NCBI RefSeq assembly: GCF_001638985.1
Contig: NW_017265136.1
Coordinates: 943,408 to 1,007,407 of the forward strand
Origin: Phycomyces blakesleeanus NRRL 1555(-)
Taxonomy: Eukaryota; Mucoromycota; Mucoromycetes; Mucorales; Phycomycetaceae
DNA: 64,000 nt
Direction of reading: 5' to 3'
Shown piece after piece: positions 34,501 through 46,114 of the stretch. Made by a program: the position numbers and the translations under genes. The stretch's first letter is position 1. Each line of letters opens with the position of its first letter. Under the pieces are notes generated by a model. The model was not told the origin of the DNA. It did no database searches and was given only the letters and a program-made list of their open reading frames with translations.

Positions 34501-35242
34501 TGAATTGTAACAGTATCACTTGGCAAATAAATGTAATGTGACTTACAAAATACAAAAAGAAGAATACAATAAGAATAGAAAAGAATAGGTAATTTAACAG
34601 GTAAGAATTGGTGACAGACAGATAAAAAAGATAGGGAGAAAATAAAAATGAAAATTGTGATAACGACAAAGTTTGAGAGAGACAAAAAAGAGAAAACGGA
34701 GAAACAAAATATATGAAGATTGACAGACAACACTCTAAAGAACAAAGACACTGTATATGAATGAAGAATAATAATAAATAACAAACAGAAATAAATAAGA
34801 TCAAGAATAGAATGATGATTTTGTTTATTGAAAAGGTTGTTTCTTTTATAAACAAAAATATTTGGTTAAAATAATTTTTTGAGAGAAAGAAAAGAAATTC
34901 AAGTGAAAAATATTATTACATATAACTGATATTGATAGTAGAAGTGGAATAGAAAAATATAGAGAGAATAAAATAAAAATATAGTAAAAATATAGTAATT
35001 GAATAAAGGTAAAGTAAAAATATAGTGAGATAGAATAGAAGTAAAGTAATAATATAATAACGATGTAGTGAACTAAAGTAAAAAATATAATAATAGTATA
35101 ATAATAAAGTCTAATAAAAATTTAATAAAAAATATTATAAAAAAATATTGGCAATAAAGAAGTATATAAAATTAGGGGAAAGAAGTATAATTTTTAGTGG
35201 GTGACAGATGTTTCAGTGGTGATGATGTAGATGGGTATTCTA
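31517..35242. other. AT-rich region without a recognised gene
   Basis: No coding region, RNA or transposase motif is apparent in these 3.7 kb. A duplicated segment of about 60 bp lies at 32592-32712. TCTTTTGCAGTA at 33283-33294 resembles the complement of the CACTGCAAAAGA end of copy G and may be the degraded outer end of copy E. 34990-35160 is a low-complexity stretch built from TAAAGTAAAAATATAGT-like phrases. Confidence 0.5.
32592..32712. repeat. About 60-bp direct duplication
   Basis: Two adjacent imperfect units share ACTTTGCYAAGT, TCMAGATAYYTACTGCRCACTT and a TTAWA tail. Confidence 0.7.
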
Positions 35243-35254
35243 CACTGCAAAAGA

Positions 35255-36059
35255 CCACTGATTTTAGTTCCTGAAAACCTGCAAAAATTTTACTACAATT
35301 TTCGATTTTTAATTTTTTCAAATAATTTCTATTTTTTTTGTTGTGATTTCAGATCGCTCTTTTTTAGCTGTAAAATCACACTACCATCATTGTTTTTGGC
35401 CATAAAATTACAAAATTGGTTTTTTTCTCTATTATACACTTCTTTGATATAATTCTAAATTACACTGAAAAAACACTTATACAAAAGTTAATATAATATT
35501 TAATAAAAATTATATATATTCTGAAGGTTTCACTTGTTCTATTTCAAAATAAATCATTTAAATATTTTTTATGTATTATAAATGTGAATATAAGAACAAA
35601 TATTTAATCAATATATTTCAAGGGAACGAGATAAAAGGTTGTGATTTTATTTTTACTGTGGCAATATTTTTGCGTGATTTTTCCCTTTGATATATGGAAC
35701 TAAAATATCAGATTTTTTTATTTCACATGTTGTGAGAGGCGAATGTTTCATTTTTGGATTATTTTTCATCATGGTCGAATCATCGTCATATCAAATATTA
35801 TAATTCTAAAAAAAGACTTTAAAAAAAATTGTGTACACTTTTAGTAATATACGCAGTATTTGACTTGGTTAATGACTTAACAATATATTAGTATAATTAT
35901 GATTATATGTGCGGTAGATGTATCAAAGAATTACTTGGCATACTATAGTCATGGCATGAAGCAGTATTTTATCTATTTATAATTTTTTTTGGTATATAAA
36001 GACCTTAATCAAGATCTCTTAAAATCTATATAATTTTTTTATAATTTAAAACAATTGAC
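35255..36059 (+). other. Left arm of copy G
   Basis: About 800 bp of AT-rich sequence before the transposase start, three times longer than in A-C. No gene seen. Confidence 0.4.
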
Positions 36060-39000
36060 ATGTCCAATAATCAAAAGAAAGACAGTTATGTTATCTGCAA
36101 ATGTCCAGACTATACAAAGTTGGATAGCTGTGGAAAGAAACAGAAGAGACAAAATGCACAACGACACTATGAGAAACATATAGTGCCTGTTGCCAAAGAC
36201 GATGCAATGGGTAAATAACAAGAATAACTCGAGCTGTACATGTAAAATTAATATAAATTAATTCATAAAATAGATGTTCCTGAAGAACATTTTGACAACA
36301 TGGAAGTAGATAGTATTGACAGTAACAATGACAATGATTATGATTACAAAAACGAAGGTGAAGGCGAATATGAAGATGAAAATGAAGAACAAAATATTGA
36401 ATTTGATCAAGAAGGTAAGAAAATAAAATAAAATAAATGAACAAAATAATAATTGAAACTGATATAAATTTTTTTTATTTTTTATTTTTTATATGATTAT
36501 AATTGTAATTATATTTTTATTTCTACATCTTTACAACAATTATTTCTTTCCAGTTGACTTACCTTTGTCCCAAGAAGAGTTCATCTTTACTGCCGAAGAT
36601 ACAATTACAGGAGCATTTGTGATTGATGGTGATGAGATTGAAGAAGGCAATACCAGTTTTGATTTTGAACAAGAAGAAAACTTTGGTGAGACCAGTGGGA
36701 CCTTGATAGTAGAATCAGGTATGAATTAATATAGTATAGACAATTAATCAATATATTAATTTAAACTAACTTAACCTTTGTCTTCATAGTTTGTCCTTCG
36801 TCTTTTGATAACATGCTCTTGTATATCTGCTTTGTTGTAGTATTCATTGTCATATTTCACTTGATCTTTTTTGTGGAAAGCGGTGGATCGATTCTCATTG
36901 AATTATGTAATACTCTACTTTCTCTTTGTGATATGTCTGGTGCCCTTCCACTGACGATCAATAGCTTGAAGCATAAAACAGGATTTAATATGGCAACAGA
37001 CGGAATGACAGTATACATTGCATGCTCATAATGTCATTTGATTTATCCTCCGGAAACAAGTCAAAGAGTCTGTACATTTAAGAAATTCTCTCAATCCACC
37101 ATTTGCAACAACAATCTCTTTAAAGTGTCAACCAGAAATCGTTCTCTTCCAGCAATGGTATATCTATTCAACTCTCTGAAGTACGCCTTGCAATAAAAAT
37201 TCTCCAAGCCAGATTTCGTGTCCAAGATCAATTTGTGGAGAAATCGTCAAATAATTGAAAACACCAAACTTGACATTTTTGATGGTGCAGTTTGGAGTGA
37301 TATTAAAGACATCAATGGCAGACGGTTTGTTGATGATAGCCGATCTTTAATGTTGACTCTGAATATCGATTGGTTTCAGCCATTTGATGGACGAAAACAT
37401 TCTAGTGGTGCAATATATCTCTCTATCAACAATCTCCCATGGAGTGAACGCCTTAAGTCTGAAAATGTCATTCTTGTTGGTATGATGCCTGGACTGAAGG
37501 AAGCAAGCACTGACAGCATAAATCATTACTTGAAGCTGCTCGTTGACAAATTGTTGGAGATGTACATTGGTGTAGAAATGACAGACTCATAAAACAGAAA
37601 GATTGTTATTTGTGCTGCATTGATGTGTGTTGCCTGTGATATTCCTGTCACTCGCAAAACCTCTGGATTTACTAGCCACATGAGCACATGCGCCGGTCAC
37701 AAATGTCAACAACAATTCACGACTATAAAGAAGACCAGCAAGCTTGACTACTCTGGATTTAAGTATAGCAATTGGGTGAGATGCACAAAGACAATGAATC
37801 TGGAACACGCTGTCAGCTGGGCAAATGCATTGAACAATACTGAGCAAACACGCCTAGAAGAAGAAAAAGGCACTCGGTGGTCAGAGCTTCATTGGTTATC
37901 TTACTTTGACCCAGTCCGCTTTACAGTTATAGACCCAATGCATAACCTCTATCTTGGAACTGCAAAGCAAATGATTTGGATATGGCGCTAGTGTAACTAC
38001 ATCAATAAAAAGAATCAGTTAACTATGCAAGAGCTTGTCAATGATATTGTTGTACCTTGTGGATATGCGCGTATAACAAAGAAGATTGCCAATGGTTTTT
38101 CGTTCATGAAAGCTGACGAGTGGAAGTCGTAGTGCGTCATATACTCTCCATTTGTTCTGAAGCATGTGCTCCCAGCCAAGAATCTCGAAAACTGGATTTT
38201 GTTTGTTGATGCATGCCACTTACTCACAAAACCTTCAATCAATGACAAAGAAATAGACGAAGCCCACAGTAAACTCCAATTGTTTTGTACAAGATTTCAG
38301 ACACTGTATGGAAAATCGGCTGTGACACCAAATATGCATCTACATCTTCATCTTGGTAAGTGTGTTCATGACTTTGGGCCAATTTATGCTTTCTGGTTAT
38401 TCAGTTTCGAGAGATACAATGGTTTGTTGAAGAATATCAAAACAAATCAAAAAGGTGGCTTCGAATCAACAATGATGAAGAGATTTTTGGAGAGAACATA
38501 CATTGGCAGCTTCTACAATCTTTCGTCAACCATCTTCCCCAGTTCGCAATTGACTTTCTGCATCGCATTTCAAATAGTCAAGATCAATTAGCAGCATTGC
38601 ATCCATCTTCTACTGCCAGTACCTTTTCTCTGTCTGACTTTGTTGAATATTCGTTAAACCCTCGTCATTCTGCTTTGGGTTGTGAGCCATTGCCCCCTTC
38701 AGTGTTTCTGATTAAACTCGACTAAAGGATTATAATGTGCAAGGGACATTATGAATGTTTACTGGAGTTTTACAGACACGCGTATGACAGTCACAATCTT
38801 TTTGGCCATTATTCAAACTGCGAGTCTAATCAGATTTTTGTCAATAACCGAATTGAGAAAATGAAATGGATATCTCTTCTTGGACAGGAATACTCTTCTG
38901 GATCTTATTTCCGTGCCTATTATCTTGAGAATAACAGTGAAGATAAAGCATCGTTTCCTGGCTGTATACTGTATTTATTTCAACATTTGATAACCATCAA

Positions 39001-39260
39001 CGAAACTGTCATCACCCATACTTTTGCGTTTGTTGAGTGGTACTCTAGTTATTCTTTGGGAAGTTACCAGCCAATGTTAAATGAAGGAATTGAGCTCTGA
39101 AATGAACCTTCTTCTGTACTTAATTATGAATGTATTATTCCAGTACATCGTTTATATTCACCAATCGCAATTGCTAAATATAGGTTTACCATAACACTGG
39201 AGAAATGACCCTGAATACCCTTGTGTGAAGGTTCATGGTTACATGTGGATATTTAGAGCA

Positions 39261-39330
39261 ATTTTTCATCTCAGCATGTTTTTTGGTGTACATGTTCATA
39301 AAGTCATGTTGTAATTTTCTATTGGCTCGG
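39261..39330 (+). promoter_or_regulatory. Conserved 5' region of gene 1, copy B
   Basis: TTTTTCATCTCAGC and TTCTATTGGCT at the same spacing as in copies A and C. An ATT triplet run (39356-39387) lies between it and the start codon. Confidence 0.55.
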
Positions 39331-39356
39331 ATATAATAACCATCCAAGTTATTTTA

Positions 39357-39387
<31 letters not shown>

Positions 39388-39460
39388 AAAGTTTGAACAA
39401 ATAAAGTAAATGTAACACTTGTTTTCCTTTTATCTTAACATTTATAACAAAATAAACACC

Positions 39461-42400
39461 ATGTCCTCTACTTCTGAACTTTATAATAAGAAGTGCTATT
39501 GCACAAAATGCAGCGATAATCAACAAGGCTACAGCTTTGTTTCTACACGAACCCTCCAGCGTCACAATAAAAGAGCAAGATATGAAGGCATGGAAAGAAG
39601 TGAAAGAAGTATGTTTTGTTTTTCATTTTCATTTTCATTTTGGTTATTTTATATAATGTTTTATTTCAATAGATGTATCTGTTCAAAGAAATCTCATGGA
39701 TATTGATTTTGAAAGTAAGAAACGTTAATTGTGATAAAAAGAGAAGTAAACTAAAAATTGAATTCTATATGTAGCTACATCAAACCAACAAACCGGACCC
39801 ATGGAAGCAATGGGCGGTCAGACCAACTCGCCTGTTTGGGAAGGAGCCCCAATTTCTGACGATGAGGTTGCTTTTAGCAATGAGTCGAATGGCGAAAGCA
39901 GTGATGGTGATGAAAATGACAATGACGAAGAAAGCAATGGCGGTGAAGAAAGTGAAGACAATGAAGAGAATATTGTTGAGATTGAAGTCGAAGAATTCGA
40001 TACTGAAGGTCAGTCCGTGTTAATTAACTAATAAGAAAAGAACCAAAAAAATTCAAGGAAAAGAACCAAAAAAGAAAAATCTGAAAAAAGGGGGGGTGTT
40101 AATTTTTTTTGTTTTTTTTTTTACAATAGATCCTTTTGCCACCCCAAATATGCCTGAAAATCCGGTACACAGGTTCATTGCTACTTTTGTGGTAATGTTT
40201 GCTTCCCGCTATGTGGTCAATAAGGGCGCTGTTGTCTTGATCGAGTTCATCAACAAGCTCTTGTCGATTTACGAGCAGGATTTCCAATTGCCCGTGAGTC
40301 TTTCTGGTCTCCAAAGCATGACAGGATTCTCAGCCATGACAAAAGGGATTAAGAGATTTGTCGTGTGTCAGGATTGCCACAAGGTGTATGAGGAAAGTGT
40401 ACCTGCTCCTTTGAATTGTGATTTCGTAAAGCTTGGTGCACATACCGCCTGTAATTGCAAATTAATGGTCCAATCATTGTTTGGTGGTTTGGTCGCAAAG
40501 AAGTCTTATGTATATCAGTCTCTCACACGTGCTCTTAAAATTCTTTTCCTCCGTCCCGATTTCGAGCAAAAGATCATGCACTGGAACCAAGAATTCAAGA
40601 TCACTGATACATTGTGTGATGTTTACGATGGTGAAGCCTGGACTGATTTGAAGGACAATGACGATGAAATTTTTGTTGAGCATCCTCGTTCATTGATGCT
40701 GACATTAAACATCGACTGGTTCCAGCCTTTCGATGGTACTAGCTATTCCTGCGGTGCTATCTACCTGGTGATTAACAACCTGCCTAGAAGTGAGCGGTTT
40801 AAAGCAGAAAATACAATCCTTGTTGGCCTCATGCCCGGACCAAAAGAGCCAAAATCAGAAGAGATCAATCATTATCTCAAGCCATTAGTCGACGAAATGA
40901 TACAGCTCTATCTTGGAATACAGATACCCACCTACCAGCAAACAGACGGTGCAACAGTTCGTGCAGCCTTATTGATGGTTGCATGCGATATACCTGCTGC
41001 CAGAAAGACTAGTGGGTTCACCGCGCACAACAGCACATGCGCCTGTTACAAATGCGACAATCAATTTTCTCGTCTACCAGGCACTTCTTCTGTCGATTTC
41101 CGTGGATTTGATTGTGACCAGTGGCGCCATCGAAGTGATAGAGCAAACCGTGTGCATGCTGAGGAGTGGAATAGTGCGAGTACACCCTCAGAAAGGCAGC
41201 AGCTGGAGGTCGAATATGGTGTTCGATGGTCGCAGTTGTATCGCCTTGGATACTTTGATCTAGTACGTGGAACGATCATTGATCCCATGCATAATCTTTT
41301 TCTGGGAACACCAAAGAGAATGATTGAAACATGGACAAAAATGAAAAAAATGAAAAACAATGATCTGCTTGCAATGCAGACAGTTGCAGCAACGATGATA
41401 TTGCCCAGCGACTATACCAAGCTGAAAACGAAGATAGGAAAGGGCTTTTCCCACATGAAAGCAGATGAGTGGAAGTCTTGGGTATTGGTGTACTCTCCCG
41501 TGCTTCTAAAACCAGTTCTTCCGTCCAATATGTTCAATGGCTGGATGCACTATGTAAAAGCATGCCATATACTTGTAAAGCCGTCAATCAGTTTCATCGA
41601 AATAGACCAAGCACACAGATATCTACAAGAATTCTGTCAATCTTGTGAAGATACATATGAACCAAAAGTCCTCACCTGCAACATGCACCTGCACCTCCAT
41701 CTTCATGACACAATTCGTGATTTTGGACCCGTGTATGGCTATTGGCTCTTTGGTTTTGAGAGATACAATGGTTTGTTAAAGAATAACAAGACAAACAGAA
41801 AAGACGGGTTTGAAACAACCTATATGACAAAATTCACTGCAGACGCATACAAAGCTGATTACGTACGAAATACGTTATCATGTCCAAGCCTCATTCCATT
41901 CCTTCCTCTTTTCGAAAAACTTACCTCTACGACCGCACCTATAACGACCTATGCCACTTATGCTCCAACCAACCAACAACCTTTCCGACTGCAACAATTT
42001 GTAGACTCATCCTTAAGTCGAGCAGCACCTATCAAAGGCAATGAACCACTCCCCCCATCCACCTTTCCTTTACAGTCCTTAAAAGAATCAACAATGAGTG
42101 ATATTGATTATCCTCAATTGTTAGATTATTATAAAATCGCCTATTCCATGCCCAATCTCATTTCTTACCACGATGCCAGATTGTCACAATATTTTGTAAA
42201 TAACCGAATCACAAAATTGAAATCAATTGATCTCCTTGGCCAAACATATATTGGGAACAACAGTTCTGGTAAGCGCGGGTCACTCGTTCAAGCTTTCTTC
42301 CGTAGCAGCAATGGCCGAACTTCAAGCCTATATACCGGACAAATTCAGTATCTTTTTATACATTCATTTACTCTGCCTCCTCATCCAAACCACCGAGCAT

Positions 42401-42639
42401 CAACATTACATCAAGACCAGCATGTTTTTGCATACATCCGATGGTATAGTTCGACAAATGACAATGAACACAGAGATGAAGGTATTGCAATCTGCTTGCC
42501 AGAATTCTCCGCTGATAATTATCACAGCATCTTGCCTGTACATCGCATACACTTAGAGGTCGCAACTGCTGTAGATGTAACTGATATGAACGAAGAAAGA
42601 ATGCTGGTCATTCCTATGCCAAAAAAATACTATGCCTGA
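39461..42639 (+). CDS. CACTA/Tnp2-like transposase (gene 1, copy B), intact, 977 aa
   Basis: Exons 39461-39608, 39673-39714, 39775-40008, 40130-42639, with GT-AG borders and continuous phase. Approximate residues: Cys/His cluster 12-38 (CYCTKC ... QRHNKRA); acidic stretch 85-140; zinc-like CQDC 221-224; first acid D337 in LNIDWFQPF; LVGLMPGPKE 372-381; CACYKC 445-450; second acid D526 in IDPMHNLFLG; MHLHLHLH 660-667; third acid E685 in GFERYNGLLK; end VIPMPKKYYA. The motif order is that of Tnp2/Plavaka transposases, which excise and insert CACTA elements in the nucleus. The assignment agrees with the CACTG ends and 3-bp duplication of the element. ATG 39461 is chosen because copies A and C start at the equivalent place. 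The longer open frame starting at 40096 begins inside intron 3. Confidence 0.93.
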
Positions 42640-42792
42640 AGCCTTTATGAATAATTATGCACTATGATTTTTTATGAGAATAATTAAATAAAAAACAAAG
42701 AACAAGTAATGCCTCTTTATGCATTTTTTTGGTTATTTAAAGTATAAGACGTTATGAATGAAGAAAAAAAGAACAAAAAATATAAACTTTAT

Positions 42793-43963
42793 TTAGGGCC
42801 CGTTTCTAAGAGCCCACTGAGGAAACTGTGACGCAATTGCATCAGGGACTGGTCCTTCAACGGTTTCGCCAAAAGCACGTGACAGCAATTGATGGCTATT
42901 TAAGCCTAAATCAGCTACCACTTTGTTGTCAACAAGTGTGATGAAGTGGTTGTACTATATTAAAGACATTAATATTTTATTCAGTATAATACAATATAAT
43001 ATATTAACTAAATTAAATATTTCAACTTTCAAAAAACTAAGTACCTCATCACTTCTCCAACCTGGACGACGAAGACGAAGCCCACTATAAGAAACATGAG
43101 GCGAAGTGCCATCGTCTGACTCACCAACAGACATAGCCTCTTCTATAATGAGACCAGAGCAATCTCTTTTCATCTCGTCATCAATAGCAGTCTTGTTAGA
43201 CTGGTACGCTGTTTTGCGACGTTTCAAGTGCTGTTGAAAATATTAAATTAGTTTTCTTTTTTTGCTTTAAATTAATGACTTAGATAAGAATTATTCAAAT
43301 AATAAATAAATAAAGTATAACTTACCTCCTTTTCGCGGCTACTCCTTCTGTTGCGAGCATTGTCTGACTTCTTTTTAGCCTGAGACTTATTAGCTGCACG
43401 CTTTCTGCTAGTGAAGTTCGTGTAGACAAAGTCACGAACATCACTTTTTCTCAGTCCTGCTCCTACGAAATTTCTTTCCAAGTAGGCAACGAGGTTTTCT
43501 GTCAGCTCAGTGTTTGGCGACTGGTTGAAGTTGACAGCCGTGTTCCACCTTGGCTTGCCATTGTTGGCTTGAATTTCAGCCAAATGTTTTGACTTGAACT
43601 TAGGGTCCCACAAATGCTCCCGAAGAAGTCTCTATTGAATCTTGGTAAGTTATTAAAGATATAATTTACTATATGTATGATACATACATAGGCTTTTGTT
43701 TTGTTGACTGATTTTGCATCAGAAGCCATGGTGGGAGAACCAGCTACATTCATTTCCATGCTCACAGGAGCAACAGCATGCACTAAAGCCATCGGCTGAC
43801 TCTGCAAAACAGCAGATACAGGAGTGTTCGAAGTTTTTGCTTTGATATCAGCAACATCTTTCATGACAGTGGTCATGTCACGACGCAAGATGGCAAGAGA
43901 GTTTGTCATCTCTCTCTCAGCAGGAGTGCGTCGAGTGGGATAGCTTTCATTTTGGTTAGACAT
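42793..43963 (-). CDS. CACTA-encoded companion protein (gene 2, copy B), intact, 309 aa
   Basis: Minus-strand exons 43963-43688, 43631-43326, 43230-43045 and 42954-42793, all phase 0. Exons 2-4 have exactly the lengths seen in copy A (306, 186, 162 nt). Exon 1 carries a possible coiled coil (LAILRRDMTTVMKDVADIKA). Exon 2 carries MWDPKFKSKHLAEIQ ... YLERNFVGAGLRKSDVRDFV and a basic tail (TSRKRAANKSQAKKK) that could be a nuclear signal. Exon 3 is acidic and ends in RRPGWRSDE. Exon 4 ends in FPQWALRNGP. The family is not one I recognise. Its position opposite the transposase, in every copy that retains this half, suggests a role in transposition or in controlling gene 1, as TnpA has in En/Spm. 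That is inference. Confidence 0.85.
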
Positions 43964-44479
43964 ATTCTATTAATTTAAAAATATAAGTTCAAATATGTAT
44001 TAACTGTTAATGCTTTTATATTCTTTGAATAAATTTCTATTATACACTACAATTATATTTATTATCAAACATACCAAAATAAAAGACAGAAAAAGATGGG
44101 GAGATAGAGAGAGAAAGTGTGAGTATAAGTAAGAATAATTGTAAGAGTGCGTGAGCAAGGGTGAGTAAGATTGTAGCAAAAACGTATATTTATATTTCCA
44201 AAAAAAAAAGGATGTCTAGTCTTGATTGATCTTGGTTAAAAGAATATATCTAAAGTAACTTCTTGTACACACACTGTGTAAATTGATACAAAGATTGCTT
44301 TTAGATACTACACCATTATATCTATTATGCTTTTTGGATATTTTTTTTGAGTTTCATTTTTTTTAATTACCTATTTTGTTTTTTTTTGTATTTTATTTAC
44401 TTATTTTTTTTATTTTTCCATATTTTTCCATATTTTTCCTTATCGACCATTTTCTTTTCTTTTCTTTCTCTTTCTGATT

Positions 44480-45540
44480 TTTGTTATAACTGTGAATTTT
44501 ACTGGTAAGATACATTCTTCTTAAAAATACTTCTGTACAGACAACAACAAGATTAACACATTCTGTTGTCATAGATACATATATACTCTCTTAGTGTTTT
44601 ACTATATTCGCAAACTTTTTTGGTAACATATCTTCTTTTTTTTTAAAGCAATTCTTTTCTTCAAATGTAACTAAATAATAATTATTATTTCAGTTGTCAT
44701 AGATACTAGCGTGTTTTTTCCTTCTGATGTATTCTCTTTACAATGGCCATCCGGATTAGTCCAGGTTAGTAACTATACTTCATGTCATCATCCTATAAAA
44801 TTATTCTGACTTTTCTCCTTTTTTATAGACAATATCGCCAAAAATATTCCCTACAATTAAACAAGACCATCAACACGGTAATATTTTATTTTTTATTTAC
44901 TTTTAATATTTATCTGACAGAATATAATTTTTATTACAGATGAATGTTCATCTGCCAAACACGCAATTAATCAAGAACCTCTATCTCTTGGCGCCGTCAT
45001 TGACATGGTAAGACTTCTTCTTTTATTCTCTTAATATGTATGATAGTATTATTTATACTGTATATTAATATATGTTTTTTACTAAAGGTTATATCAACTC
45101 TTGACAAGTACTATCTAGGTCTACAAATAAATCGACTTTCTTCGGGTACGTTCATTACATATTCTGTCACCCAATTCACTCAAACTAACTTCTCTATATT
45201 ATTTTCATTGTTAAAGAAATTATACTTGACGCCATGCCTCGAACTCTCAAAGTTTTATTTTTATCTTCTTCAGTCATTATATTGTATGTATCCTCAAATT
45301 AATATATCACTCACAACATGTAAATATTTAAATACACATCTAACTTCTCTTCTATTATGTTAAATAGTATCTGTGCCAAAGATAACTACTGAATATGAGG
45401 GTTTACAAACATTATATATAAAGCACTGCTTGATTTGAGTCATATGAAGGATACCGGTGAAGACGGCCCGAGGCATATAATATTATTCCAATACTATCAA
45501 CCTAGAATCATTCTATTTTTTCTAATAAATACAAAAATAA
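44480..45540 (+). CDS. Third CACTA transcription unit of micro-exons (gene 3, copy B)
   Basis: Candidate exons: one ending at about 44502, one of about 50 nt (44575-44622), then 44703-44764 (62 nt), 44829-44877 (49 nt), 44940-45007 (68 nt), 45088-45145 (58 nt) and one from about 45220 to a stop at 45363. The 62, 49 and 68 nt exons match copy A in length and, joined, read DTSVFFPSDVFSLQWPSGLV ... TISPKIFPTIK ... DECSSAKHAINQEP. The first two candidate exons end in similar phrases (VNFTG and FANFFD), hinting at an exon duplication. A TAG occurs in the second one in this frame. Start codon and function are unknown. The unit diverges from gene 2, so the two may share the 43964-44480 promoter region. 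Confidence 0.45.
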
Positions 45541-46114
45541 ACTATAATTCAAACCAATAATAATTGAATATCAAGTAATTGGGGGAGCAGATAATCTATG
45601 ACCTCATAATAAAGAGTGTTAATGATTGGCTTATAAGCAATAAAATGTCCATGGTTCTAACTATTCACCCAGGGATAGTTCAACAATACACATGCGACGT
45701 AGTCCCTGATTATTAACCTTTAACATGGAAACAGATTGTATTACAGCAAAAAACAAAGTTTGAAATAAAGTTTTCTTGGTACTCTATTATATACAAAGAT
45801 ATAAAATTACTATTGACCCCAACTTCACTAGTGCTATCGAACTTTACACTTGTAGATAGCAGGTCTGTGCACATGTAACCAGATCAGCTTTGGTACCAGT
45901 GGAAATAGGCAAAACCCCACTGTAAAATACGGAATATTCACAATAGTATGCCTGAATTTCCCCGTGTGTATTTATTGTTATTTTTCCAGTGTAACTAGTG
46001 AATTTAAACGTTTAGCAATCCCTTTACCCCAAAAAATAGAAGCTTAAATAATATTAATAAAATACCACTTTGCACTCTTTTATCAATTTATTAGAAAATG
46101 TTTGATTTATTGTC

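Larger units (their letters stand above)
39195..45991 (+). mobile_element. CACTA-type element, copy B, complete (6797 bp)
   Basis: Ends CACTGGAGAAATGACC (39195) and the complement of CACTGGAAAAATAAC (ending 45991). The target triplet TAA occurs on both sides (39192-39194 and 45992-45994). Removing the element restores the reading frame of the copy G transposase across the site. Gene 1 is open through all 977 codons, gene 2 is intact and gene 3 is mostly preserved, so this is the best candidate for an autonomous copy in the window. Confidence 0.93.
36060..46046 (+). pseudogene. CACTA transposase (gene 1) of copy G, split by copy B
   Basis: Exons 36060-36210, 36274-36414, 36554-36718, and from 36790. 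The Cys/His cluster (CKCPDYTKLDSCGKKQKRQN) and acidic exons are intact. The catalytic body shows LNIDWFQPFDGRKHSSG, ILVGMMPGLKEAS, VIDPMHNLYLGTAK, NMHLHLHLGK and FSFERYNGLLK. In-frame stops lie at 37029, 37194, 37590, 37989, 38130 and 39098, and there is a frameshift between 38520 and 38735. Copy B (39195-45991) interrupts it. Skipping B and one TAA copy, the frame runs through AKYRFTITSEFKRLAIPLPQ to a stop at 46044-46046, matching the IPxPKK ends of other copies. The transposase is dead. Confidence 0.88.

Noticed and set aside
34452..34855. Overlapping hydrophobic minus-strand open frames (110-128 codons)
   Set aside because: Two frames are open over the same AG-rich stretch, as expected from composition, and no motif is visible.
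35463..35480. CACTGAAAAAACACTT as the left end of copy G
   Set aside because: The end at 35243 matches the right end over 12 bp and has the same CTA triplet on both sides; this one has no partner.
40096..40129. Upstream start for a longer transposase frame in copy B
   Set aside because: These codons are the poly-T end of intron 3. Copies A and C have an AG acceptor at the same place and start in exon 1.
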